Of a stretch of DNA of 64,000 nucleotides, positions 56,401 to 64,000 are shown piece after piece. The position numbers and the translations under genes were made by a program. The stretch is taken from positions 62,001 through 126,000 of the forward strand of contig JAUIEU010000001.1 of the NCBI GenBank assembly GCA_030429585.1, given 5' to 3'. A model generated the notes under the pieces. The model was not told the origin of the DNA and ran no database searches. It saw only the letters and a program-made list of their open reading frames with translations. Positions within the stretch are counted from its first letter, which is position 1. The number at the start of each line of letters is the position of its first letter. The stretch comes from a bacterium. Lineage in GTDB: Bacteria; Cyanobacteriota; Vampirovibrionia; Vampirovibrionales; Vampirovibrionaceae.

Positions 56401-56811
56401 ATGAATCGTTTTCTTCCTCCTGTTGTTGCTGTGTTAATGGTGTTGGTTGCCGTTGCGGGTTTTATGCTGTTACCCCACAGCCTAAAGCACCCACCAGCCC
56501 ATGCGGCGGCCATGCCTGGCGACCAATTATTGGTATTTACTGCCAATTGGTGTGCTAATTGCCGCCAAGTGGTGCCGGTGGTTAATGATGTTGCCCGCCA
56601 ACAGCGTGTAGAAGTGGTTACCATTGATGTGGATTCATCCAATGCCCCTAGCCAGGCTAAACGTTATGGGGTGGGTATTTTAGAAACGGATTTACCCCAC
56701 GTGTACTTGCTCCGTAATGGCAAACCCACGTTGGTGATTGATGGTAAAAATTATATTTATGGCGAAGACACCATGGTGCGGGGCGAAATTTTATCCGCCT
56801 TGGGCCGGTAG
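56401..56811 (+). CDS. Thioredoxin-like exported protein
   Basis: 136 residues from ATG 56401. The N-terminus is a membrane anchor or signal (VVAVLMVLVAVAGFMLL). The thioredoxin fold has FTANWCANCRQVVP as its active site (WCxxC with WCANC), then VVTIDVDSS and a cis-Pro-like LPHVYLL. It should act in the periplasm as a disulfide reductase/isomerase or in cytochrome c maturation. An extension to 56350 adds a non-matching segment and is rejected. A TATACT-like -10 lies about 20 bases upstream. Confidence 0.8.
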   Translation: MNRFLPPVVAVLMVLVAVAGFMLLPHSLKHPPAHAAAMPGDQLLVFTANWCANCRQVVPVVNDVARQQRVEVVTIDVDSSNAPSQAKRYGVGILETDLPHVYLLRNGKPTLVIDGKNYIYGEDTMVRGEILSALGR

Positions 56812-56935
56812 TAAGGCGTAATATCGGGCCAGTCACCGTAACATCCTGTTGCACCGGATGGTGTTGTAGGCGTGGTTTGGTTAGCATGGGGGCGTTATAT
56901 ATTCTGTTGCCCACTCGGTGTTGGAGACCCCACCC

Positions 56936-57829
56936 ATGAGTATACTTGCCGGTAACCCTGTTGTGGATAGTGATATGAGCATGAACGATTATTTACCGTA
57001 TCAACAAATGGCCGCCAAATTGCGTGGCGTGGCCCTAGAGATGATATACGACTGCCAGTCTGGGCATCCGGGTACCAGTTTTAGTTGTATGGATATTTTG
57101 GTGGCCCTGTGGGCCAAGCACATGCGCCATAAGCCAGAACAACCCGACTGGGCTGGCCGCGACCGCTTTGTCATGAGCAAAGGCCACGGTGCACCGGCGT
57201 TGTATGCCGTACTCATGGAAATGGGCTACATTCCGTGGGATGAAAAACTAACCCTGAGAAAAATTAATTCTAACCTGCAAGGCCACCCAGCCAGCAAATA
57301 TATTAATGGTGTAGATGTGTCTACCGGTTCGCTTGGCCAAGGGCTAAGTTGCGCGGTGGGTATGGCCCTCGGCTTGCGCTTAGATAATTCCGATGCCCGG
57401 GTATACGCCCTAATGGGCGACGGCGAATGCCAAGAAGGCAACATTTGGGAAGCTGCCATGAGTGCGCCTCATCATAAACTCAGCCGACTCACCGCCATTG
57501 TGGATCGTAATAATCTGCAAATTGATGGCGATACAGAAAAAGTAAAAGCCGTCGGCGATATTGGTGAAAAATTTGCCGCTTTTGGCTGGCATGTACTGCA
57601 TGCCAATGGCCATAATTTTGAGGAATTGCTACAGGCCCTTAACGAAGCGGATAGTTTAGCCAATAGTGGCGAAAAACCTACCGTTATTGTGGCAGATTGC
57701 ACTAAAGGTAAAGGCGTTAGCTTTATGGAAAATGTAGCGGGCTGGCACGGCAAGGCGCCGAATGATGAGCAATATGCCGACGCTAAAAAAGAGCTTGATG
57801 CCACGTATAATGAATTGATGGGGAAATAA
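56936..57829 (+). CDS. tktA: Transketolase, N-terminal (thiamine-binding) subunit
   Basis: 297 residues from ATG 56936. It carries the thiamine diphosphate-binding half: QSGHPGTSFS, SKGHGAPALYAVLMEMG, GSLGQGLSCAVGMALG, and the ThDP motif GDGECQEGNIWEAA...NNLQIDG. The C-terminal subunit is the next gene, with four bases between. Transfers two-carbon units in the pentose phosphate pathway. Two-gene transketolases are common in Firmicutes, Archaea and several other phyla. The active enzyme is expected to be a heterotetramer. Confidence 0.92.
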   Translation: MSILAGNPVVDSDMSMNDYLPYQQMAAKLRGVALEMIYDCQSGHPGTSFSCMDILVALWAKHMRHKPEQPDWAGRDRFVMSKGHGAPALYAVLMEMGYIPWDEKLTLRKINSNLQGHPASKYINGVDVSTGSLGQGLSCAVGMALGLRLDNSDARVYALMGDGECQEGNIWEAAMSAPHHKLSRLTAIVDRNNLQIDGDTEKVKAVGDIGEKFAAFGWHVLHANGHNFEELLQALNEADSLANSGEKPTVIVADCTKGKGVSFMENVAGWHGKAPNDEQYADAKKELDATYNELMGK

Positions 57830-57833
57830 GCGA

Positions 57834-58802
57834 ATGACTACTGTGGTAACCGATTTGAAATCCCCAGAGAAAGCGGCGCTGCGTAACCAGTTTGGCGATA
57901 CATTAGCCGAGCTTGGCCACACCGTTAAGGATTTAGTGGTGCTGGATGCCGATTTATCGTGCAGTACCCAAACGGCGCGCTTTGCTAAAGTGCACCCCGA
58001 GCGATTTTTTAACCAAGGCATTGCCGAAATGGATTTGGTAAACACGGCGGCTGGTTTAGCTGCTGTGGGTAAAATCCCGGTAATTAGCACCTTTGCGTTA
58101 TTTGCCAGTGGTAAAGCGTGGGAAGCCGTGCGCAACACGGTGTGTTACAGCAACCTGAATGTAAAAATTATGCCCACCCACAGCGGCCTAAGTTTGGGCG
58201 AAGATGGCGCCAGTCACCAATCCATTGAAGATATCGCCCTGATGCGGGTTATCCCCAATATGACGGTGGTGGTGCCAGCCGATGCGGTAGAAACCGAGCA
58301 CGCTGTTCGTTGGGCCATACAAGACCATGTTGGCCCGTGCTATGTGCGTTTAGTGCGGCCTGCATGCCCCGTAATTTTTGATAAAGATAAGTATCAGTGG
58401 ACACCGGGCGCTATGCCAGTGGTTCGCGAGGGGAAAGATATTACCTTGGTGGGCACCGGCGAAACTGTTTACCATGCCCTACGCGCCGCGGAAGAGCTTA
58501 GCGAAAAACATGGTATTGAAGCTGACGTGTTAAATGCCGTGTTTATTAAACCCATGGCTACCGATACTTTGGTTGCCAGCGCTCAAAAAACCGGCAAAGT
58601 TATAACCATTGAGAGTCATCAGGCTATCGCGGGCCTTGGTGGCGCTGTGTGCGAAGTGCTTAGCGAGCATCATCCTGTACCGGTTAAACGCTTAGGCACC
58701 CAAGACCGCTTTGGCCAAAGTGGCAAAGGCGATGAGCTGTTTAAAGAGTACGGTATCCACTGGGAAAACATTGTTAATGCCGTTAAGGCTTTTGTGGGTT
58801 AG
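57834..58802 (+). CDS. tktB: Transketolase, C-terminal subunit
   Basis: 322 residues with the pyrimidine-binding half: VLDADLSCSTQTARF, FFNQGIAEMDLVNTAAGLA (the catalytic Glu), PTHSGLSLGEDGASHQSIED (the His loop) and the C-terminal regulatory domain with ITIESHQAIAGLGG. The start lies four bases after the upstream stop. Acts only as a complex with the N-terminal subunit. Confidence 0.92.
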   Translation: MTTVVTDLKSPEKAALRNQFGDTLAELGHTVKDLVVLDADLSCSTQTARFAKVHPERFFNQGIAEMDLVNTAAGLAAVGKIPVISTFALFASGKAWEAVRNTVCYSNLNVKIMPTHSGLSLGEDGASHQSIEDIALMRVIPNMTVVVPADAVETEHAVRWAIQDHVGPCYVRLVRPACPVIFDKDKYQWTPGAMPVVREGKDITLVGTGETVYHALRAAEELSEKHGIEADVLNAVFIKPMATDTLVASAQKTGKVITIESHQAIAGLGGAVCEVLSEHHPVPVKRLGTQDRFGQSGKGDELFKEYGIHWENIVNAVKAFVG

Positions 58803-58938
58803 GCACAGCCGCTTGGCGCGTTTAGTTTTGCCGTACCCCCCTGCCGCATTGTTGCGTTCAGTGGTAAACTAGCGTGATGGAACCAATGGTGCCCGATAGC
58901 GCCATTGAGGTTAGATGCAACCCGTTGGAGCAACAATA

Positions 58939-59250
58939 ATGGTGAAACAATGGCTGATGGCCCCCCTTCAGTTAGCCCTACTACTGGCAGTGCTGCTGTT
59001 TTTCGCACTCATTGCCACCATGAATGGCGTGGCTGGTGCGTATGTACCAGAAGCCGACTTTCTGCAAATTAAAGGCTACTCGCCAGAAATTATCGATAGC
59101 ATTGTAACCCAGCGGTACCGGCAAGAGTGGCGCTATCCACCGCCGCCAAAGCGTCGCCCCAAGCACCAAATTTTACGCAATATTTGGATTAACGACCCTC
59201 TTGGTAATGTGGACCCCTTTGGCTCGTATAAAATCCGCGAGCGCATGTAA
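58939..59250 (+). CDS. Small membrane protein of unknown function
   Basis: 103 residues from ATG 58939, with GGAG about eight bases upstream. One N-terminal membrane helix (LQLALLLAVLLFFALIA) then a polar part with AYVPEADFLQIKGYSPEIID, a basic Pro-rich segment (RYPPPPKRRPKHQ) and INDPLGNVDPFG. No family recognised. The basic, Pro-rich face may bind nucleic acid or membrane. Lies between the transketolase pair and murE on the same strand, with 88 bases to murE. Confidence 0.6.
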   Translation: MVKQWLMAPLQLALLLAVLLFFALIATMNGVAGAYVPEADFLQIKGYSPEIIDSIVTQRYRQEWRYPPPPKRRPKHQILRNIWINDPLGNVDPFGSYKIRERM

Positions 59251-59332
59251 CGGCAGCCTGTTTGCTTAACCCTTTGCAGTCAGCTTGTTTCCCCGTCATA
59301 ATAAAGCGGCTTTATGATGAGGAAAAATTATT

Positions 59333-60868
59333 ATGACCACTGCCGTTGCTGCTGTGTTGTTAAACACATTGCTGACCGAATGCCCCATCCCCATGGAGGT
59401 GATTACAGGCGATGTTGCTACGGTGGCCATAACGGGGGTAACGAGTGATTCTCGTGAGGTGATGAATGGCAGTGTGTTTGTCGCCTTAGTGGGCGAGCGC
59501 ACGGATGGGCACCAGTATTTACAACAAGCCGCCGATAAAGGCGCCGCCGTTGTGGTGGTGCAGCAAAACCGTTTATGCGCTACAGAGCTGCCTAAGGGTG
59601 TGGTGGTACTGGCCACGGATAATACCTATGCGGTCTTGGGCTACTTGGCCAGTGGGTTTTATGGCCACCCAGGTAAGGTACTAAACCTAGTGGGGGTGAC
59701 GGGTACTAATGGCAAAACCACGGTTACCCATTTGTTAGCGGCGATGTTACAGCAAGCCGGTATGGCGTATGGCTTAATGGGTACCTTGGGTGTGGCTACC
59801 CAAGGTAAGCAGGATAAAGAAGCCAAAAACACAGTAACCGCCCACACCACCCTTATGGCCCCCCAAATGCATGCTGCCTTGGCAAACATGCACCAAGATG
59901 GCTTAACCCACGTGGTGATGGAGGTTAGTTCCCATGCTTTAGACCAATTTCGTGTGGCGGGGTGCGAATATAATGTGGCGATTCACACCAACGTCACCCA
60001 GGATCATTTGGATTACCACCGCACCATGGCCCGCTATGCGGCGGCCAAGGCGGTGTTGTTTGCCGGGCTAAAGCCGGGTGCCAAGGCGGTAATCAATGTA
60101 GATGACGAGTGGGCAGGTACCATGCAGCAAGCGTGTGGCGAGGGCGTGGAGCAGCTTACCTATGGCATCCATACGGAGCATAACGTAACTTTTAGGGCTA
60201 CCCATATTACTTATAGCCTGCGCGGCACCACGTTTACCCTAGTACACCCGCAAGGCGACACACCCGTCACGGTAAAACTGGCTGGTGAATTTGGCGTGTA
60301 CAATGTGCTGGCCGCGTTAGCTGGTGGCGTGGCCCTCGGGCTGCCGTTAGCCCAATGCCTAGCGGCCATACAAGAGATGCCTGGTGTGCGTGGCCGTTTT
60401 GAACGAGTGGCCGATGAACCGGTGGTAATTGTGGATTACGCCCACACCCCAGATGGGTTAGAGAATGTGCTAGAAACCGCCCGTGCGATTTTGCCTAGGG
60501 GCAGCCGCCTGATTACCGTATTTGGTTGCGGTGGCGATAGAGATGCAACGAAACGACCAAAAATGGGGGCCATTGCTGCGCGGTTGTCTCATATTATTGT
60601 GGCCACCAGTGATAACCCCCGCACGGAAGACCCGCAGCAAATTATTACCGATGTGGTCCACGGGATTGATGCGTTTGATGGTGAACGTATGCATGTGCAG
60701 GTAGATAGGCGCGCTGCCATACGGTTGGCCTTAGATTTAGCCGAGCCGAACGACATGGTGGTGGTGGCCGGTAAAGGCCACGAAGATTATCAAATTTTAG
60801 GCACCCAAACCATCCACTTTGACGACCGCGAAGAAGTGCAGGTGTACCTTGCTGAACAACCTAACTAA
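59333..60868 (+). CDS. murE: UDP-MurNAc-tripeptide synthetase (meso-DAP type)
   Basis: 511 residues. Adds meso-diaminopimelate to UDP-MurNAc-L-Ala-D-Glu in the cytoplasm. Visible: the N-terminal UDP-binding part with SDSREV, the ATP loop VTGTNGKTTVTHLL, VMEVSSHALDQ (with the Mg-binding Glu and His), TNVTQDHLDYHR, VDYAHTPDGLENVL and the DAP-specific DNPRTEDP. The DNPR box indicates meso-DAP rather than lysine. It is separated from ftsLI by 4.4 kb of other genes, so the division/wall cluster is split here. The stop overlaps the convergent TPR gene by four bases. Confidence 0.95.
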   Translation: MTTAVAAVLLNTLLTECPIPMEVITGDVATVAITGVTSDSREVMNGSVFVALVGERTDGHQYLQQAADKGAAVVVVQQNRLCATELPKGVVVLATDNTYAVLGYLASGFYGHPGKVLNLVGVTGTNGKTTVTHLLAAMLQQAGMAYGLMGTLGVATQGKQDKEAKNTVTAHTTLMAPQMHAALANMHQDGLTHVVMEVSSHALDQFRVAGCEYNVAIHTNVTQDHLDYHRTMARYAAAKAVLFAGLKPGAKAVINVDDEWAGTMQQACGEGVEQLTYGIHTEHNVTFRATHITYSLRGTTFTLVHPQGDTPVTVKLAGEFGVYNVLAALAGGVALGLPLAQCLAAIQEMPGVRGRFERVADEPVVIVDYAHTPDGLENVLETARAILPRGSRLITVFGCGGDRDATKRPKMGAIAARLSHIIVATSDNPRTEDPQQIITDVVHGIDAFDGERMHVQVDRRAAIRLALDLAEPNDMVVVAGKGHEDYQILGTQTIHFDDREEVQVYLAEQPN

Positions 60869-62841
60869 CCACGCGGCGTGTGAGGGTTGTTGGATTGTAC
60901 GCTAGCCTGTGTAGCTAATTTTCGAGATAACGTGGAAATACGGCGTTGAGCGTGGCGGGCTTTGTTGTGGGTAGGGGCCAGTGTGCTAAACACATGGTAG
61001 TGGCGGATAGCCCTATCATATTGGTGGGCGTTATCGTAGTGGACGGCAAGCAACTGGTGGGCCAGGGCGTTGGTGTAATCCACGGCGAGGGCCTTGTGCA
61101 GGGTGGTTTTAAAACGCGGGTCTTTGTTATGGAAGGTTTCGCTGGCTGCCAGTACTAAATGGTGGCTTTTTTCGCGCTGGGCGCTGGCTTGCTGTAGCCC
61201 TTTGTGGGCCGCCTGTTGGGCTGCGGCCATATTAAATTCGCCCTTGCTGCCATTAAAATCGCCGCGTAGTACCCGCTTAAAGGCATGGCGGGCTTGTTCC
61301 GGTTGCCCCATCGTCAATAACATATCCCCAACACGGATGGCATCATCGGGGGTATCCGCACTGCGCACAGCCACGGTATAGGCGTGGGTGGCGCGGGTCA
61401 CATCGTGGCGGGCCTGCCATACTTCTCCTTCGGCCACGGCATCGTTGGCGGTCAGTACAGGTTGGTTAATAATCTCGCGTTGGGTTTGGGCGCCTAGCTC
61501 TTGGGTATTTCGGGCATGGCCGTAGAGCTTGGTGGCAATTAACTTGGCGCTCGTGTTGCCACGGTTTGCTTGTAAGGCCTGGTTTAATGCACTCTGGGCA
61601 TTGGCTTCCGTCCATAAATCGCCGCCGTAGCCTTGGGCTTCGGCCAGGTGTTGGGTGGCTTCTTTAACATGGGCGGTGGATAATCCGCGTTTTGCTGCCA
61701 GGCTATTGGGGTTGTGGCTTAGGGCTTGTTGATAATAGGCTTGGGCTACTTTTGGCTGGCGATTTTGTAAGGCTGTATCGGCAATGGCTAAGGCCATGGA
61801 TTCTTTTTCAGGTTGATCGCCGGGTAAAATGCTGTGGTAGGCATTTTTTAGGGTTTCCAGGGCTTGGGGCCAATCGGCACGCATGCGGTACAGGTTGGCT
61901 AAATCTAGGCTGGCCGGCAGGTATTCAGGCTTAATTGTTAGGGCTTTTTTATAGAATGCGGCAGCGGCGGCCTGGTTGCCTTGGGCCTGGTAAATAGTGG
62001 CCATAAAGTGATGATTGGGCGCACTATTCGGGTTTAGCCACTGGGCCGTATTAAGGGTTTGTAGGGCTTTGGTGTAGTCTCGGTTAGCGGCATAGGCGCG
62101 GCCTAATTGGGTGTAGGCGTGGGCATTTTTACTATTGCGTTGGGTAGCTTGCTCTAATAGTTCAATGGCGTGTTGTATATCGCCGTCATCAATCAGCATT
62201 TCGCCAACCAAGGTAAGTACCCCACTGCTGTTTGGGGCCATGGCGTAGGCATTGGCGGCGTATTCCTGGGCATCGGGGGTGCGGCTCAGTAATTCGTGGT
62301 ACAAGCGGGCGAGCGTAATGTTGGCATCCACATAGGTGGGTTGTAGGCGCAGGGCGGTCATGGCATGTTGCACCGCATCTGCCAGCATGGCGTTATGCTG
62401 GGTGCGAATCTCGCCGTTACTGCTGGTGGTTCGGTAATAGGTCACCAAGGCTAAGCCGTGGTGGGCCCCCGCGTTGTTGGGGTTTTGTTGGAGGAGTTGC
62501 TTAAACCGGGCTTCAGCGGCATCCAGTTTGTATTGGCGCACCATGGTTTCGGCGTGTCGGGTGGGGCTATCGCTCGGGCGGTAGGTGGGGCCGTGGGTCT
62601 CTGGTGATACTCGCCCAGCGTTATACCAGGCGGTAGTCTGTTGTAGGTGGCCTTTAAGGGCGGTATCGCTTTTGCTGTAGCTGGGTTGGTGGATGTTGAC
62701 AGGTTGCCCACCAAAGCCATCGTCTAACAAGGTTTTGGGTGTTTGCGAATGGCCCATCGTGGGTAAGCTGCTGAGCCCAAGCCCTATGGCAACTAAACTG
62801 GTTATTAATAAACGATGGTAAAACGGATGATGGCATAGCAT
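60865..62841 (-). CDS. Secreted tetratricopeptide-repeat protein
   Basis: 658 residues with a signal peptide (LLITSLVAIGLGLSSLPTMG). The rest is a long series of TPR motifs (for example NNAGAHHGLALVTYY, PTYVDANITLARLYHEL, NAHAYTQLGRAYAANRDYTKALQTL, AAAAFYKKALTIKPEYLPA), about a dozen units in all, giving a superhelical scaffold in the periplasm. Such proteins act in secretion, pilus or exopolysaccharide assembly. No catalytic domain. Stands alone on the minus strand, downstream of the APC permease. Confidence 0.8.
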   Translation of the reverse strand: MLCHHPFYHRLLITSLVAIGLGLSSLPTMGHSQTPKTLLDDGFGGQPVNIHQPSYSKSDTALKGHLQQTTAWYNAGRVSPETHGPTYRPSDSPTRHAETMVRQYKLDAAEARFKQLLQQNPNNAGAHHGLALVTYYRTTSSNGEIRTQHNAMLADAVQHAMTALRLQPTYVDANITLARLYHELLSRTPDAQEYAANAYAMAPNSSGVLTLVGEMLIDDGDIQHAIELLEQATQRNSKNAHAYTQLGRAYAANRDYTKALQTLNTAQWLNPNSAPNHHFMATIYQAQGNQAAAAAFYKKALTIKPEYLPASLDLANLYRMRADWPQALETLKNAYHSILPGDQPEKESMALAIADTALQNRQPKVAQAYYQQALSHNPNSLAAKRGLSTAHVKEATQHLAEAQGYGGDLWTEANAQSALNQALQANRGNTSAKLIATKLYGHARNTQELGAQTQREIINQPVLTANDAVAEGEVWQARHDVTRATHAYTVAVRSADTPDDAIRVGDMLLTMGQPEQARHAFKRVLRGDFNGSKGEFNMAAAQQAAHKGLQQASAQREKSHHLVLAASETFHNKDPRFKTTLHKALAVDYTNALAHQLLAVHYDNAHQYDRAIRHYHVFSTLAPTHNKARHAQRRISTLSRKLATQASVQSNNPHTPRG

Positions 62842-62983
62842 ACCGATGGAATCCCCTGATAATAATGGCTGTGCGGCATACCGAACAACGAGGCATGCAA
62901 AAATTGATACGTATAAAACGTATCGACTAAATAATGCCGATATAAATGGCCGCTATGTGGCATTGTTACGGGTTGTTACAGCG

Positions 62984-64000
62984 TTACTCTTTTAGGTAAT
63001 AGCGGATGGAAGTGACCACTTTCCCTTTTTTCATGCGGAGTAGGGTTTTAATCATTAGGCTGGTTTGGTTATGCAACAGGTTATGCCACCATTTTTTAGT
63101 CACAAATTCTGGAATAATTACCGTCACAATATCGTGGTCGTAGCGGTCTTCTACTTCGTCCACATAATCTAAAATAGGGGTCACCAAACTGCGGTAGGGC
63201 GATTTAAGAATCGTAAGCGGTATCCCGCAACCCCATTCATCCCAGTGGTCTCTTAGGTTTTGGGTGGAGCGCTTGTTCAGCTCCACATGCACCGCTTCTA
63301 CATGGTGGCCAATGGATTTGGCATATTCCAGCGCCGGAATGGTACCGCTATTAAGCGATGACACCAGTACCAAAACAGTATGTTCAAAGGGCGTGGGGCA
63401 GTAGTCACTTTCTGTCGGTAGGGCCAGTTGGCGGCCAATAGATTGGTAGTGGTTGTTAATACTGCGGAAAATCCAAATGAGAATAGGAATGGCCACCAGC
63501 ACAATCCACGCACCAGCAGTAAACTTCTCAATCGTCAAAATAATGGTCACAATGCCGGTCGTCATAGCGCCAATAAAGTTAATCACCAAGCCCTGTTTCC
63601 AGCCCTTATGCTTATCTTGGTAATGCACCAATACCATGCCCGCTTGGGCTAAGGTAAAGGAAAGAAACACCCCAACGGCGTATAGCGGAATTAGGGCGTG
63701 GGTATCTGCCTGATACACCCAAACCAAGAGAATGGATAGGACGCCTAAAATGAAGATACCGTTGCTGAAGACGAGTTTATCGCCAAGGCCCATGAGCTGG
63801 CGGGGTAAAAACCCGTCGTGGGCAAGGATGTTGGCCAAGTGGGGGAAGCCGCTAAAGCTGGTATTTGCGGCCAGCACCAAAATAATGGTGGTTGCGGCCT
63901 GGAACACATAAAACAGGGGGCTGCCTGGGCCAAATACTTGCCCGGCTACCAGCGAAATAACGGTTTTGTGATGATCCGGCTGAATATGCAGGTGATAGGC
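62984..64000 (-). CDS. APC-family permease, C-terminal part (runs off the window)
   Basis: The frame is open from 64000 down to a stop at 62984; about 339 residues of the C-terminal part are visible. The membrane part includes ILVLAANTSFSGFPHLANILAHDGFLP, a typical segment of APC amino acid/potassium transporters, followed by paired helices (GIFILGVLSILLVWVY, LYAVGVFLSFTLAQAG). The soluble C-terminal tail (from about TPFEHTVLVLVSSLNSG) looks like a cytoplasmic USP-like regulatory domain. The N-terminal helices lie beyond the window. Substrate cannot be told from the sequence. Confidence 0.85.
   Translation of the reverse strand, partial: AYHLHIQPDHHKTVISLVAGQVFGPGSPLFYVFQAATTIILVLAANTSFSGFPHLANILAHDGFLPRQLMGLGDKLVFSNGIFILGVLSILLVWVYQADTHALIPLYAVGVFLSFTLAQAGMVLVHYQDKHKGWKQGLVINFIGAMTTGIVTIILTIEKFTAGAWIVLVAIPILIWIFRSINNHYQSIGRQLALPTESDYCPTPFEHTVLVLVSSLNSGTIPALEYAKSIGHHVEAVHVELNKRSTQNLRDHWDEWGCGIPLTILKSPYRSLVTPILDYVDEVEDRYDHDIVTVIIPEFVTKKWWHNLLHNQTSLMIKTLLRMKKGKVVTSIRYYLKE

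Overview
The window looks like a chromosomal stretch from a flagellated, diderm-type bacterium with intermediate GC content. It makes meso-diaminopimelate peptidoglycan (murE with the DNPR motif), uses the MEP isoprenoid pathway (ispF, ispH), and carries type IV pilin and prepilin peptidase, a cellulose synthase-type BcsA and a two-gene transketolase. A SigB/SigF-type sigma factor and a small protein starting MNLNF with a nearby RFG are reminiscent of non-photosynthetic relatives of Cyanobacteria (Vampirovibrionia). That placement is inference; no rRNA or other decisive marker lies in the window.

Bases 1-24,400 are accessory in character. They open with an operon of two near-duplicate secreted proteins joined by ATGA overlaps to a 4,640-residue RTX/LamG repeat protein that has no signal peptide. 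Two tyrosine recombinase genes follow, one apparently complete and one lacking the catalytic residues. Then come a cysteine-rich secreted peptide, two paralogous membrane-anchored proteins and a possible Nmad2-like protein. Next is a complete His-Xaa-Ser system: hxsA (peptide with H-x-S repeats), hxsD, and the radical SAM proteins hxsB and hxsC, with a fifth 68-residue gene coupled to hxsC. The region ends with remnants of an outer-membrane transporter and corA, beside tRNA-Phe.

From about 24,400 on the content is mostly housekeeping. In order: a hybrid sensor kinase, tRNA-Leu, a HAD phosphatase with ispF, ispH, a PDZ protein, a methyltransferase, pilin and prepilin peptidase, a sigma factor, birA and a HIT protein, bcsA with three PilZ-like domains, and exonuclease III. 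These are followed by a fused double SF1 helicase with a PD-(D/E)XK nuclease, a polytopic membrane protein, a receiver-like protein, ftsL-ftsI, flagellin, a thioredoxin-like protein, split transketolase, murE, a TPR protein and the C-terminal part of an APC permease that runs off the right edge.

Functional groupings: hxsABCD plus the fifth gene probably act as one peptide-maturation unit. The first three genes probably act as one surface or secretion unit. The fused helicase and the nuclease probably form an AddAB-like recombination enzyme. FtsL and FtsI work together in septal wall synthesis.
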